A stretch of 64,000 nt of DNA. It comes from Aeromonas dhakensis. Lineage in GTDB: Bacteria; Pseudomonadota; Gammaproteobacteria; Enterobacterales; Aeromonadaceae. The number at the start of each line of letters is the position of its first letter. Position 1 is the stretch's first letter. The notes below the pieces were generated by a model. It did no database searches and was not told where the DNA came from. It saw only the letters and a list, made by a program, of their open reading frames with translations. Made by a program: the position numbers and the translations under genes. The DNA lies in assembly GCF_000820305.1 (NCBI RefSeq), contig NZ_CDBH01000062.1, positions 1 through 64,000 on the forward strand, read 5' to 3'. Shown here piece after piece: positions 16,281 through 24,954 of the stretch.

Positions 16281-18083
16281 ATGAGATTCATAATGGCACT
16301 GGCGCTGCTCTGGATGACCCAGTTGCAGGCAGCTCCCTCCTTGCTGAAAGAGGCTGAATTGCAGGCGGCGCGCGATCCCGTCGGCTATCTGCAGCGCCTC
16401 GACGCCAGTCCCCAGCAGGATATGGAACTGTTCTACGCCAGGTCCCTGGCCCAGGCAGCCCTTGGCCGCTATCCACAGGCCCTGCTCGACAACGCCCGGG
16501 CCCGCGGGCTGGCCAGCGCCCAGCAGGAGACCCTGCGCCTGCTCGACTTTCGCTTGCAGCAGATCGCCCTCACCCTGGACACCGAGGCGCCGGATCAGGC
16601 GCTCACCCTGCTGGAGCAGCTCAGACCCGCCGTTGCCGGCCATCCGCAACAGACCTCGGAGTGGCACGCCCTGAACGGGCTCGCGCTCTACCGCACCCAG
16701 CAACTGAGCCCGGCCATCGCCGAACTCAAGACCGCCTTTCGCCTCAAACAATCGGTACCGGACTCCCCTATCGCCAGCCTGCAGTGTGCCCGCCTGCTGA
16801 TGACCCTCGGCAACCTCTATGCCGATCTGAACCTGGCGCGGGAAGCCGAAGGCTACTATCTGGAGGCGCTGCAACGCATGGTGCAGCTGGGCGAGCCCAA
16901 CAGCCAGATCATCATCCGCGCCAACATGGCGCGGCTCTACATAGACACAGATCGCCCCGCCCAGGCCAGGCGGCTGCTGGACAACCTGCTCAGCAACCCG
17001 GATCTGGCGCCGGATTACCGTGCCATCATCCTCGGCTATCAGGCCATGGCGCTCAACGCCCAGCACGACTGGGCCGGCGCCCTGCGCACCCTGGACGAGG
17101 CACAGGCGCTGTATCGGCAGCTGGGCTACCCGGAAGCCGGCATGCGCCTGCAGGAGACCCGGGCCCGGGCGCTGCAGGGCAGCGGCGAGAAACAGCTGGC
17201 GCTGCAGGTGCTGACCAGCCAGGGGAGTGCGGGGGCCGCCAGCAAGGCACTGCAGGCCAGTCTGCTGGCGGACCAGGGGCGCTACCCGGAGGCCTACCAG
17301 GTACTCAGCGAATACGTGAGCGACTACAAGCAGCACTTCAACCAGACCCTGAGCCAGCATGCCGCCGCCTTCCAGGCCGAGATGGATCTGGCCCGCAGCG
17401 AGGCCAGCAACCGGGTGCTGCAGCAGGAGAACGAGAACAAGCGCCAGCAGCTGCTGCATCAGCAGAGTGCCCGCCACTACCAGTTGATGCTGGTCGGCCT
17501 GCTGGCAGGAGCCCTGCTGCTGCTCGGGCTCACCACCCATCGGCTGCACCGCAGCTCACGCCACCTCTACAAGCTGGCCACCTTCGATCAGCTGACCGAG
17601 CTGCCCAATCGCCGTGCCCTGCTGGAGCGGCTGGCCAGCCGCTGGCAGCAGGAGGGGCCGCTCACCCTGATCATCATCGACATCGATCACTTCAAGCAGA
17701 TCAACGACCGTCACGGCCATCAGGCAGGGGACAGGGCTATTCAGCGGCTGGCGCGGGAGCTGAGATCCTGGGCGCCCGACCTGCAACTGGTGGGGCGCTG
17801 GGGTGGCGAGGAGTTTCTGGTAGCGGTGCCGCTGCCGGCGGCGGATTGCTGGTATCTGGCGGAGCAACTGCGCCAGCGCATCGGCCAGATCGAACAGCCA
17901 CGCATGACCATCAGCATCGGAGTGGCCGGCCGCTCGGCCACCGATGACGGGCTGGGCCAGCTCATCCACCGGGCCGACATGGCCATGTATCAGGCCAAAC
18001 GCCAGGGCCGCAACCAGACCATACTGGCCGCGGAGCCTGGCAGCCCCGAAGAACCGGAGGCACTGGCCAGCAGCGTGGCCTGA
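16281..18083 (+). CDS. TPR sensor diguanylate cyclase (GGDEF)
   Basis: A 600-residue inner-membrane protein. Residues 1-18 are a signal peptide; about 19-390 are helical TPR-like repeats predicted in the periplasm, ending in a coiled-coil rich in Gln and Glu; a single membrane helix follows at about 397-416; the GGDEF domain occupies about 430-590. The active-site loop reads RWGGEEF (about 506-512), the permitted GGEEF form, so cyclic-di-GMP synthesis is likely. No RxxD inhibitory site is obvious five residues before it. The periplasmic ligand is unknown. Confidence 0.88.
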   Translation: MRFIMALALLWMTQLQAAPSLLKEAELQAARDPVGYLQRLDASPQQDMELFYARSLAQAALGRYPQALLDNARARGLASAQQETLRLLDFRLQQIALTLDTEAPDQALTLLEQLRPAVAGHPQQTSEWHALNGLALYRTQQLSPAIAELKTAFRLKQSVPDSPIASLQCARLLMTLGNLYADLNLAREAEGYYLEALQRMVQLGEPNSQIIIRANMARLYIDTDRPAQARRLLDNLLSNPDLAPDYRAIILGYQAMALNAQHDWAGALRTLDEAQALYRQLGYPEAGMRLQETRARALQGSGEKQLALQVLTSQGSAGAASKALQASLLADQGRYPEAYQVLSEYVSDYKQHFNQTLSQHAAAFQAEMDLARSEASNRVLQQENENKRQQLLHQQSARHYQLMLVGLLAGALLLLGLTTHRLHRSSRHLYKLATFDQLTELPNRRALLERLASRWQQEGPLTLIIIDIDHFKQINDRHGHQAGDRAIQRLARELRSWAPDLQLVGRWGGEEFLVAVPLPAADCWYLAEQLRQRIGQIEQPRMTISIGVAGRSATDDGLGQLIHRADMAMYQAKRQGRNQTILAAEPGSPEEPEALASSVA

Positions 18084-18101
18084 GCCGCAACCTCCCCTGA
18101 C

Positions 18102-19289
18102 TCAGGGCAGCAGCTCGGTGAGGGAGGCGACATCCACCGGCTCGCCATAGTCCACCCCCGCCAGCTCGAAGCCGTTGAGCTGCATGAAGTCCTGCCGCAG
18201 CCCGGCAAAATCCCCCAGCGCGTGGAAGTTGTCCGGCGTCACCTTGGACCAGAGCGCCGAGACGGCGGCCTGCACGGCCGGGTCGAGCTCGTGGTCATCC
18301 ATCCGGATCAGCCGGTTGCCATCAGCCACCACCCCTTGCGGGCCGTACATCTTGCCGGCGAACAGCCGCTGCATCTGCTCGATGCAGCCTTCGTGCACCC
18401 CGCGCTCCTTCATCACCCCCATCAACAAGCCCAGATAGACAGGCAGCACCGGAATATAGGCGCTCGCCTTGGTCACCAGCGCCTTGCAGACCGACACCCA
18501 GGCGTGGCCACCGATCTCCGCCAGCTGCAGGTTGATGGTCTCGGCGGTGGCGTGCAGGTGCTCCTTGGCATAGCCGATGGTGCCGTCCCGATAGAGGGGG
18601 TAGGTCGATTCGGGGCCGATATAGGAGTAGGCCACCGTCTGGGCGCCGGGCGCCAGGCAATCCGCCTGCTGCAGCGCCTGCAGCCAGAGCTGCCAATCCT
18701 CGCCCCCCATCACGCTGACGGTGTCGCGGATCTCCTCCGGGGTGGCCGGGTCCAGCGACTGCTGCACCAGGGTGTCCTGTTCCAGATCCAGCCCCCAGCC
18801 GCTGAATGGCAGGCCGGTGGTCTTGAGCACGGAGCGCACTTGCGTGCCGTCCGGCAGCACCCGGATGCCGCTCGCTAGCGAGTAGATCACCAGATCCACC
18901 TGTCCGAGCTGCTGGCGGATGACATCGATGGCCTGCTGACGCATCTGGTCTGAGAAAGCGTCACCGATCAGGTTGATGGCCACGCGGCCAGCCTGTTCCG
19001 CCTCCGTGCGAAACCAGATGTTGTTGTACCAGCCGGCGCTGCCCAGCCCCTTGTCGGAGGGGCCGCGCTCGAACGACACGCCAATGGTGTCGGCGCCGGC
19101 CCCGAAGGCCAAGGCGATGCGCGACGCCAGCCCGAAGCCGGACGAAGCGCCCAGCACCAGCACCCGTTTCGGCCCGTTGAACGGGCCCGCCGCCCGGATC
19201 CGCGCGATCTGCTGCAGCACGGCGGCGCGGCAGCCGATGGGGTGACAGTTGCGGGCGACGCAGCCCTGGATTTGTGGATGAATGATCAT
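18102..19289 (-). CDS. fabV: Enoyl-ACP/trans-2-enoyl-CoA reductase FabV
   Basis: NADH-dependent last step of the fatty-acid elongation cycle. The 395-residue protein has the long Rossmann motif LVLGASSGFGLASRI (about residues 49-63), the VIYSLASG segment (about 139-146) and the catalytic YSYIGPESTYPLYRDGTIGYAK region with Tyr and Lys (about 223-244). Length and motifs match FabV of Vibrio, an enzyme insensitive to triclosan. The ATG at 19289 (MIIHPQIQGCVARNCHP) is the family N terminus; an upstream frame to 19352 has no homology. Confidence 0.94.
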   Translation of the reverse strand: MIIHPQIQGCVARNCHPIGCRAAVLQQIARIRAAGPFNGPKRVLVLGASSGFGLASRIALAFGAGADTIGVSFERGPSDKGLGSAGWYNNIWFRTEAEQAGRVAINLIGDAFSDQMRQQAIDVIRQQLGQVDLVIYSLASGIRVLPDGTQVRSVLKTTGLPFSGWGLDLEQDTLVQQSLDPATPEEIRDTVSVMGGEDWQLWLQALQQADCLAPGAQTVAYSYIGPESTYPLYRDGTIGYAKEHLHATAETINLQLAEIGGHAWVSVCKALVTKASAYIPVLPVYLGLLMGVMKERGVHEGCIEQMQRLFAGKMYGPQGVVADGNRLIRMDDHELDPAVQAAVSALWSKVTPDNFHALGDFAGLRQDFMQLNGFELAGVDYGEPVDVASLTELLP

Positions 19290-19438
19290 CAAGGAGTCTC
19301 CGGGAAAGGAACACGACAGCAGGAACGGCCGTGGAACGCAGCGGCGCGCCACGGTTTGCCAAGGGAACTGGCTACAGCATAACCAAGCGGGGCAGGATTA
19401 CCTTGATGTCGGGCGGAATATCGGCGGGAAGAGGGCAG

Positions 19439-19515
19439 AAAAACAAAAGGGAGCGCGAGGCTCCCCAAAGCGGTATTCAGATGCTTTTTGTTGTTTTGTG
19501 TTCATTGCGAAACAC
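19439..19515 (-). ncRNA. Candidate small RNA upstream of uspA
   Basis: On the minus strand a weak promoter (TTGCCC at 19550-19545, 17-base spacer, TAGGAT at 19527-19522) would start a transcript of about 77 bases. It would begin with a small hairpin (GTGTT...AACAC, 19515-19498), continue through an A-rich linker and end in the stem GGGAGC/GCTCCC (19465-19449) with a TTTTGTTTTT tail. No protein gene on this strand needs that terminator. I do not recognise a known family. The rest of 19290-19725 shows no gene other than the uspA leader. Confidence 0.3.
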
Positions 19516-19725
19516 GGGCACATCCTATGCCTGTCACCGGCTACGGGCAAGCCGGCAGGTGTGACCTGCTTCAAACTCCTGTTCGATTTATCGCCAGTTT
19601 ATTGCCCATCATCGACAGCAAGCTCCATAGGAAACTCTTTTAAATCCCAAAACTGTGCCGGGGACACCATTTTAGTTTCAGCAGACATTGGTATAGTGGA
19701 CTCAGGATCAGTGAGGAGAACTCCC

Positions 19726-20160
19726 ATGAATGGAACCTATTACAAACACATACTGGCCGCGATCGACCTGTCGGAAGACAACCGCAAGGTGATCGAGAAG
19801 GCAGTCGACCGGGCCCGCTCCAACGGCGCCAAGCTGTCGGTGATCCATGTCGATGTGGACCTCAAGGATCTCTACACCGAGATGATCGATATCGACATCG
19901 ACAACGTGCAGGACCAGGTGATCGCCGAGGCGAAAGAGAAGCTGGAAGCCTTCCTGGCGTCGGTGGACTACCCCATCGAGAAGAAGCTGGTGATCTGCGG
20001 CGATTTGAGCGAGCGGGTCAACCAGGCGGTCAGGGATTATCAGATCGACCTGCTGGTGTGCGGCCACCGCCAGAGCTTCTGGAGCCTGCTCACGTCGAGC
20101 GCGCGCCAGCTGATGAATACCGTGCCCTGCGATCTGCTGGTCGTCCCCTTGCAGAAGTAA
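19726..20160 (+). CDS. uspA: Universal stress protein A
   Basis: A 144-residue cytoplasmic stress protein of the same length as E. coli UspA and similar throughout: YKHILAAIDLS at the start, LSVIHVDVDLKDLYT, LVVCGH-like LLVCGHRQSFWS and SSARQLMNTVPCDLLVVPL at the end. Like E. coli UspA it lacks the ATP-binding glycine loop (G-2x-G-9x-G-S/T). The ATG at 19726 has GAGGAGA upstream. The long A/T-rich leader (about 19470-19725) suggests complex transcriptional control, with a TATAGT -10 candidate at 19692-19697. Confidence 0.92.
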   Translation: MNGTYYKHILAAIDLSEDNRKVIEKAVDRARSNGAKLSVIHVDVDLKDLYTEMIDIDIDNVQDQVIAEAKEKLEAFLASVDYPIEKKLVICGDLSERVNQAVRDYQIDLLVCGHRQSFWSLLTSSARQLMNTVPCDLLVVPLQK

Positions 20161-20185
20161 CTGAATAGGCGTAGTTTGATTTGCC

Positions 20186-20233
20186 ATGAATATGACCTCG
20201 TTCAATCACAACTACTGGTGGTGCTGCTCTTAA
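20186..20233 (+). CDS. Trp-codon leader peptide of the trpS attenuator
   Basis: A 15-codon frame, [15 protein letters not shown], with tandem Trp codons at 20216-20221 just before a set of mutually exclusive hairpins and a terminator ahead of trpS. This is the classic layout of a ribosome-mediated attenuator: stalling at the Trp codons when charged tRNA-Trp is scarce would free the antiterminator. The ribosome-binding site is weak. Function is inferred from architecture. Confidence 0.75.
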   Translation: MNMTSFNHNYWWCCS

Positions 20234-20307
20234 ACAGGCGGCACTGCTTTTCTATGTAAAATTTCCCAAAGAAAACACCGTGACCGCCGAGAGGCGGTCA
20301 TTGTTTT
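20221..20307 (+). promoter_or_regulatory. Transcription attenuator of trpS
   Basis: Segment 1 GTGCTGCT (20221-20228) can pair with segment 2 GGCGGCAC (20237-20244). Segment 2 can instead pair with segment 3 (20280-20288, GTG-A-CCGCC with a bulged A) over 8 bp. Segment 3 also belongs to the terminator stem TGACCGCC (20281-20288), GAGA loop, GGCGGTCA (20293-20300), followed by TTGTTTT. The Trp codons sit at the edge of segment 1, so stalled ribosomes would favour the 2:3 antiterminator. Confidence 0.75.
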
Positions 20308-20351
20308 CATCCCTTTGTCGCCTCCCGGCTCACCCAACTGGAGAGAGTGAC

Positions 20352-21365
20352 ATGCACAACCCCGTTATCCTGACCGGCGACCGGCCCACCGGCAAACTGC
20401 ACATCGGCCACTACGTCGGCTCGCTGCGCCAGCGCGTGGCCGCCCAGCACCATTACCGCCAGTTCGTGATGATCGCCGATCTGCAGGCACTGACCGACAA
20501 CGGCCACAACCCGGCCAAGGTGACCGATCACGTGCTGGAGGTGATGGCCGACTACCTGGCCGCCGGCCTCGACCCGGCAAAGACTACCTTCTGTCTGCAG
20601 AGCGCCCTGCCCGCCCTCGCCGAGCTGACGACCTATTACCTCAACCTGGTCAGCGTCGCCCGGCTGGAGCGCAACCCCACCGTCAAGGCGGAGATCCAGC
20701 AGAAAGGGTTCGAGCGCAGCCTGCCGGCCGGCTTCCTGATCTATCCGGTCAGCCAGGCCGCCGACATCACCGCCTTTCGCGCCACCCATGTGCCGGTGGG
20801 CGAGGATCAGCTGCCCATGCTGGAGCAGACCAACGAGATAGTACGCCGCTTCAATACCCTGGTTGGCAAGGAGGTGCTGACCGAGTGTCAGCCCATTCTG
20901 AGCGACACCGGCCGCCTGCCCGGCATCGACGGCAAGGCCAAGATGTCCAAGTCCCTCGGCAACACCATAGAGCTCGGCATGTCGAGCGACGAGATCAAGC
21001 AGGCGGTGTTCGCCATGTACACCGACCCCAATCACCTCAAGGTGAGCGATCCGGGTCAGGTGGAGGGCAATACGGTGTTCGCCTATCTGGATGCCTTCCA
21101 CCCCGACAAGGCACTGGTGGCCGAGATGAAGGCCCACTACCAGCGCGGCGGGCTGGGGGACATGCGCTGCAAACAGGTGCTGAACGACTGCCTGCAGACC
21201 CTGCTCGCCCCGATGCGGGAACGGCGCGAGGCGGCCATCGCCGACAAGCGCCAGCTGCTGCGCCTGTTGCAGCAGGGCACCGAGCAGGCGCGCGCCCTGA
21301 CCGACGAGGTGCTGGCCGAGGTGAAGGGGGCGATGGGGCTCGACTACTTCGCCGGATTGAACTGA
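20352..21365 (+). CDS. trpS: Tryptophanyl-tRNA synthetase, second type
   Basis: Class I synthetase of 337 residues. The HIGH motif is intact (residues 17-20, [15 protein letters not shown]) and KMSKS is at about 196-200 (AKMSKSLGN). The opening [16 protein letters not shown] differs from the E. coli type (FSGAQPSGELTIGNY) and belongs to the other common bacterial TrpRS group, so this may be a second copy in the genome. The ATG at 20352 has GAGAG upstream. Its 3' end overlaps a convergent LysR gene by 22 bases. A Trp attenuator precedes it. Confidence 0.93.
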   Translation: MHNPVILTGDRPTGKLHIGHYVGSLRQRVAAQHHYRQFVMIADLQALTDNGHNPAKVTDHVLEVMADYLAAGLDPAKTTFCLQSALPALAELTTYYLNLVSVARLERNPTVKAEIQQKGFERSLPAGFLIYPVSQAADITAFRATHVPVGEDQLPMLEQTNEIVRRFNTLVGKEVLTECQPILSDTGRLPGIDGKAKMSKSLGNTIELGMSSDEIKQAVFAMYTDPNHLKVSDPGQVEGNTVFAYLDAFHPDKALVAEMKAHYQRGGLGDMRCKQVLNDCLQTLLAPMRERREAAIADKRQLLRLLQQGTEQARALTDEVLAEVKGAMGLDYFAGLN

Positions 21366-22318
21366 TCCGCCCCGCGCTGCGCCGGGCTGCCGAGCGCATC
21401 CGCCCCGTAGCGCTCGAACGCCAGCCGGTGCAACAGCCCCTTGAACCAGCCGATCGCCTCGTCATGGGCGGTGAGCGGGTGGCCCGCCATCAGGTAGACG
21501 ATGGGGATGTCGGGGTCCAGCTGGTGCAGGCGCAGCGGGTAGTAGCGGCAGAAGTGGCGCCCGATCATCTCGGGCACGACCACCAGATAGCGGCCGGTGG
21601 CCATCAGCGGCGGCACCGCCATAAAGCTCGGTAGCCGGACACCCAATTCACGCTCCACCCCGAAACGGGCCAGCCAGAGATCCACCATGGCCTGGCTGTG
21701 ACCCCAGCTGGAGGTGTGGATATGGGGCCGGCTGACCAGATCGTCCGGCCCCAGCACGTCCGGCAGTTCGCTGCCAAGGGGCGACAGACAGACCAGTGGG
21801 TTATTGAACCAGGGTTCGCGCCACAGCCGGGGCGAGAGGTGGTTGGCATCGGCGAAACCGATCACCAGATCCAGCTCCCCCTTCTCCAGCTCCCGCTCGT
21901 AGTCGCTATTGGCCAGCTCGCACACCTCCAGCCGGCAGTGAGGGGCATGCCGGTGCAGCCGCTCCACCAGCGCCGGCACCAGACCGTGTTCCACCGAACC
22001 CGGGGTGGCGATGCGAAAGATCCGCCGCGCACTGGCGGGGTCGAACCCCTTGGCCTGCCGCAACCCCTGCTCCAGCATGGCCAGCGCCTGGCGCACCGGG
22101 CCGGCCAGCGCCTTGGCGCGCTCGGTCGGCATCATCTCGCGCCGGCTCATCACGAACAGGGGATCGTCCAGCGCCGTTCGCAGCCGCCCCAGCGCATGAC
22201 TGACGGTGGACTGGGAGAGGTGCAGCCGCTCGGCGGCACGGGTGACGTTGCGCTCCTGCATCAGCATGTCGAACACGGTGAGCAGGTTGAGGTCGAGGCG
22301 GGAAAGGGGCAGTTCCAT
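21344..22318 (-). CDS. LysR-family transcriptional regulator
   Basis: A 324-residue LysR regulator with an N-terminal helix-turn-helix ([29 protein letters not shown]), a [13 protein letters not shown] recognition helix and a substrate-binding domain. The LxLNLLxVFDxLxxE opening is of the NodD/LeuO-like subgroup. It is divergent from a DMT-family permease with 91 bases between starts and is probably its regulator. The C-terminal tail overlaps the end of trpS on the opposite strand by 22 bases. The effector is unknown. Confidence 0.85.
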   Translation of the reverse strand: MELPLSRLDLNLLTVFDMLMQERNVTRAAERLHLSQSTVSHALGRLRTALDDPLFVMSRREMMPTERAKALAGPVRQALAMLEQGLRQAKGFDPASARRIFRIATPGSVEHGLVPALVERLHRHAPHCRLEVCELANSDYERELEKGELDLVIGFADANHLSPRLWREPWFNNPLVCLSPLGSELPDVLGPDDLVSRPHIHTSSWGHSQAMVDLWLARFGVERELGVRLPSFMAVPPLMATGRYLVVVPEMIGRHFCRYYPLRLHQLDPDIPIVYLMAGHPLTAHDEAIGWFKGLLHRLAFERYGADALGSPAQRGADQFNPAK

Positions 22319-22409
22319 CGATATTGGCCATGGTTGGATGACGACAATTCATTTTTGGCATAGTAGCAGATTGCATAGAATGCGCAGGCGAATTACATCG
22401 GAGATTAAA

Positions 22410-23309
22410 ATGCGTAGCTATCTGTTGTTGCTGGCGATTGGCCTGTTGTGGGGCTCCCAGTTCATTTTCATGCATCAGGCCGTCACCGAATTACCCCCTA
22501 TCATGGTGGCAGCGGGTCGCGCCTTGTGTGGCAGCCTGACCCTGGGTCTGCTCTGCCTGTTCATGCGTCTCAAGAGCGAGCACACCCCGTGGCGTACCTA
22601 CATGCTGATCGCCCTGCTCGATGCCACCCTGCCCTTCATCATGGTGGCCTGGGGTCAACAGTATGTGGATAGCGCCATCGCCGCCGTGGTAATGGGTTGT
22701 ATCCCGTTTGTCACCATCCTGATGGCACCCTTGTTGGTTTCTGGTGAAAAAATCACCAAGGGCGGTCTCGTCTCCGTGATCATCGGCTTCGTCGGCGTAC
22801 TGGTGCTGTTCTGGCCGAAACTGGCCAGCGGGATGAATGCCGGCCTGCTCGGCGCCATGGCCATCCTGTTCGGTGCCAGCTGCTTCGCCATCGGCCTGCT
22901 GATGATCAAGCGCTTCGCCAAGGACCACCCGGTGGTCGTGGCACGCAACATCCTGATCTCCTCGGCAATCCAGCTGCTGCTGGCCGCACCGTTCGTCACC
23001 GATCTGAGCGCGCTCACCCTGCCGAGCCAGCAGGCCATCGGCGCCGTCGCGGTGCTCGGTGTGTTCTGTACCGGTCTGGTCTACTTCCTCTACATGGCGC
23101 TGATCCAGAAGGCGGGCCCGACCTTCGCCTCCTTCAGCAACTACCTGGTGCCGCTGTTCGGCGTCATGCTGGGTGCCCTGTTCCTCGGCGAGCAGATCCA
23201 GTCCACCACCGGTGTGGCACTGGCCCTGATCCTGGGCTCGGTGGCCCTCAACCAATGGGCCCAGCAGCGCCGCGTCCAGCGGGAGGCTGCCCTATGTCAG
23301 GCATCCTGA
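22410..23309 (+). CDS. EamA-family (DMT) transporter
   Basis: A 299-residue protein with ten predicted helices in two EamA repeats. AIGLLWGSQFIFMHQAV and RALCGSLTLGLL open the first repeat; LFGVMLGALFLGEQ (about 245-258) closes the second. The ATG at 22410 has CGGAGA upstream; the frame extends further back only through the divergent LysR promoter. Substrate unknown; export of an amino acid or metabolite is the usual role. A small hydrophobic protein gene overlaps its 3' end by 16 bases. Confidence 0.87.
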   Translation: MRSYLLLLAIGLLWGSQFIFMHQAVTELPPIMVAAGRALCGSLTLGLLCLFMRLKSEHTPWRTYMLIALLDATLPFIMVAWGQQYVDSAIAAVVMGCIPFVTILMAPLLVSGEKITKGGLVSVIIGFVGVLVLFWPKLASGMNAGLLGAMAILFGASCFAIGLLMIKRFAKDHPVVVARNILISSAIQLLLAAPFVTDLSALTLPSQQAIGAVAVLGVFCTGLVYFLYMALIQKAGPTFASFSNYLVPLFGVMLGALFLGEQIQSTTGVALALILGSVALNQWAQQRRVQREAALCQAS

Positions 23310-23455
23310 CCACGCTCTGCGGCGGCCTGGTGGTGATCGCCGGCTGGCAGTATCGCCAGCGGCTGGTGGGTCTGCTCGGGCTGTTGATGATGCTGCTGCC
23401 CTGGTTCTTCGACAGCAAGCTGCAAGCCATGCTGAGCTATGCGTTGAGCGCCTGA
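23294..23455 (+). CDS. Small hydrophobic protein coupled to the DMT transporter
   Basis: A 53-residue protein that begins inside the last codons of the transporter gene, with a GGGAGG ribosome-binding site 7 bases before its ATG. Two hydrophobic stretches (about residues 3-17 and 25-38, GLLGLLMMLLPWFF) are separated by the short basic segment WQYRQR, suggesting a membrane hairpin. I do not recognise a family. The overlap and good start signal argue for translation and co-expression; an accessory role for the transporter is speculation. Confidence 0.6.
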   Translation: MSGILTTLCGGLVVIAGWQYRQRLVGLLGLLMMLLPWFFDSKLQAMLSYALSA

Positions 23456-23537
23456 GGTCTGTTTCTGAATGTGTGACGAGAGTGTATCTCTCCTGTTTTT
23501 GGGACCGTTTTAAAAAAACCTCCGATTTGTCCCCTCT

Positions 23538-23562
23538 ACCGGCGCTCTGCGCCGGTTTTTTT
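23538..23562 (+). terminator. Terminator after the DMT operon
   Basis: ACCGGCGC and GCGCCGGT form a perfect 8-bp stem around TCT, followed by seven T residues. It ends the rightward transcript before the convergent gene at 23591. Confidence 0.92.
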
Positions 23563-23590
23563 ATGCCCGCCTGGCGGCCTTGCCGTCCCA

Positions 23591-24049
23591 TCACGCCAGA
23601 TAGCGATAACTCAGCCGCTCGTTCTTGCGCGGGCCTGTGATCTGCCAGCCGAGCAGAAAACCGCCCTCGGTCGGCGTCAGCTCGGCGCTGTAGTGATCCT
23701 GGCCACACAGATGGGGTTCGGCGGTGAGCCAGCGACCATCCGTCTGAGGCAGCAGCTCGAACAGCACCACCGGCTGTTCATAGCGCAGATGGGAGAGCCG
23801 GATCCCCTGCTCGCCGCGCTGCCACCAGAAGCGATTGTGCATGGTCAGCACCCGGCCATGGGGCGTGGTATAGCGACCCGTCTCGACAAACAACCAGCCG
23901 CCATGGTGATCGGTCACCACCACCTCCCCCTCGCCGCTGCCACTCCAGTCGGTGGCGGAGCCTGCCCTGTTGCTCGCACTAAAGGCAAATGCTCCGATCT
24001 GTGGCAACTGGCGCCATAAACGCTGGATCACGGCTTCCTTCTCGGCCAT
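23591..24049 (-). CDS. DUF6314-family protein
   Basis: A 152-residue soluble protein. The spaced residues HLCGQDHYSAEL and the C-terminal GWQITGPRKNERLSYRY fit the DUF6314 family, which has a lipocalin-like beta-barrel pattern and no known function. The second of two adjacent ATGs (24049) has the better spacing to AGGGGG. It is divergent from bioP with 43 bases between the start codons, so the two may share a control region. Confidence 0.7.
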   Translation of the reverse strand: MAEKEAVIQRLWRQLPQIGAFAFSASNRAGSATDWSGSGEGEVVVTDHHGGWLFVETGRYTTPHGRVLTMHNRFWWQRGEQGIRLSHLRYEQPVVLFELLPQTDGRWLTAEPHLCGQDHYSAELTPTEGGFLLGWQITGPRKNERLSYRYLA

Positions 24050-24092
24050 CATAGCCCCCTTCAAAATTGACAACTGACGACAAATCAACCAC

Positions 24093-24947
24093 ATGAACTA
24101 CTTGATAGGGGTTACCCTGCTCTGGTCATTCTCCTTCAGCCTGATCGGGGTCTACCTCGCCGGCCAGGTGGATGCCTACTTCTCGGTGCTGACCCGCATC
24201 GTGCTCGCCAGCCTGGTGTTCCTGCCCTTCCTGCGCCGCCGCTGGCTGCGGCCCGACCTGGTGGCCAAGCTGATGGCCCTCGGTGCCACCCAGCTCGGCA
24301 TCATGTATCTGTTCTATTACCACTCCTTCCTGCTGCTGACGGTGCCGGAAGTGCTGGTGTTCACCATCTTCACCCCCATCTACGTCACCCTGATCCACGA
24401 TCTGCTGGAGCGGCGCTTCAAGCCGATCTATCTGTGGGGAGCACTGCTGGCGGTGCTGGGGGCGGCCGTCATCCGCTTCGACGGGCTGACCGAAAGCTAC
24501 GTGCTGGGCTTCCTGGTGGTGCAGGGTGCCAACGTCTGCTTCGCCCTGGGTCAGGTGGGCTACAAGGTACTGCTGGCACGGGAGGAACAGCAACCGCCGC
24601 AACTGGCGGTGTTCGGCTGCTTCTATCTGGGCGCCCTGGCCGTGGCCCTGCCCGCCTGGTGGCTGCTCGGCACGCCGCAATACCCCACCAGCGCCCTGCA
24701 GTGGGGCATATTGCTGTGGCTGGGGATCGGCGCCTCGGGCCTTGGTTACTTCCTGTGGAACAAGGGGGCGACCCAGGTCAGCAGCGGGGTGCTGGCGATC
24801 ATGAACAACGCCCTGATCCCGGCGGGTCTTCTGGTCAACCTAGTGCTGTGGGGCAAGGATACCGACCTGCTCAGGCTCAGCCTGGGCGGCCTGCTGATGC
24901 TGGCCTCCCTCTGGGTGTGCCAGCGTCATGGGGTAAGTGAGCGCTGA
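24093..24947 (+). CDS. bioP: Biotin transporter BioP (YigM-type EamA protein)
   Basis: A 284-residue, ten-helix DMT protein. Compared with other EamA proteins it matches E. coli YigM/BioP specifically: SFSLIGVYLAGQVDAYFSVLTR near the N terminus in two pieces, LVFLPFLR, TVPEVLVFTIFTPIYVTLI, and WNKGATQVSSGVLAIMNN with AGLLVNL near the end. E. coli YigM mediates biotin uptake. No biotin genes are nearby, so the assignment rests on sequence similarity alone. Confidence 0.82.
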   Translation: MNYLIGVTLLWSFSFSLIGVYLAGQVDAYFSVLTRIVLASLVFLPFLRRRWLRPDLVAKLMALGATQLGIMYLFYYHSFLLLTVPEVLVFTIFTPIYVTLIHDLLERRFKPIYLWGALLAVLGAAVIRFDGLTESYVLGFLVVQGANVCFALGQVGYKVLLAREEQQPPQLAVFGCFYLGALAVALPAWWLLGTPQYPTSALQWGILLWLGIGASGLGYFLWNKGATQVSSGVLAIMNNALIPAGLLVNLVLWGKDTDLLRLSLGGLLMLASLWVCQRHGVSER

Positions 24948-24954
24948 CTAAAAA

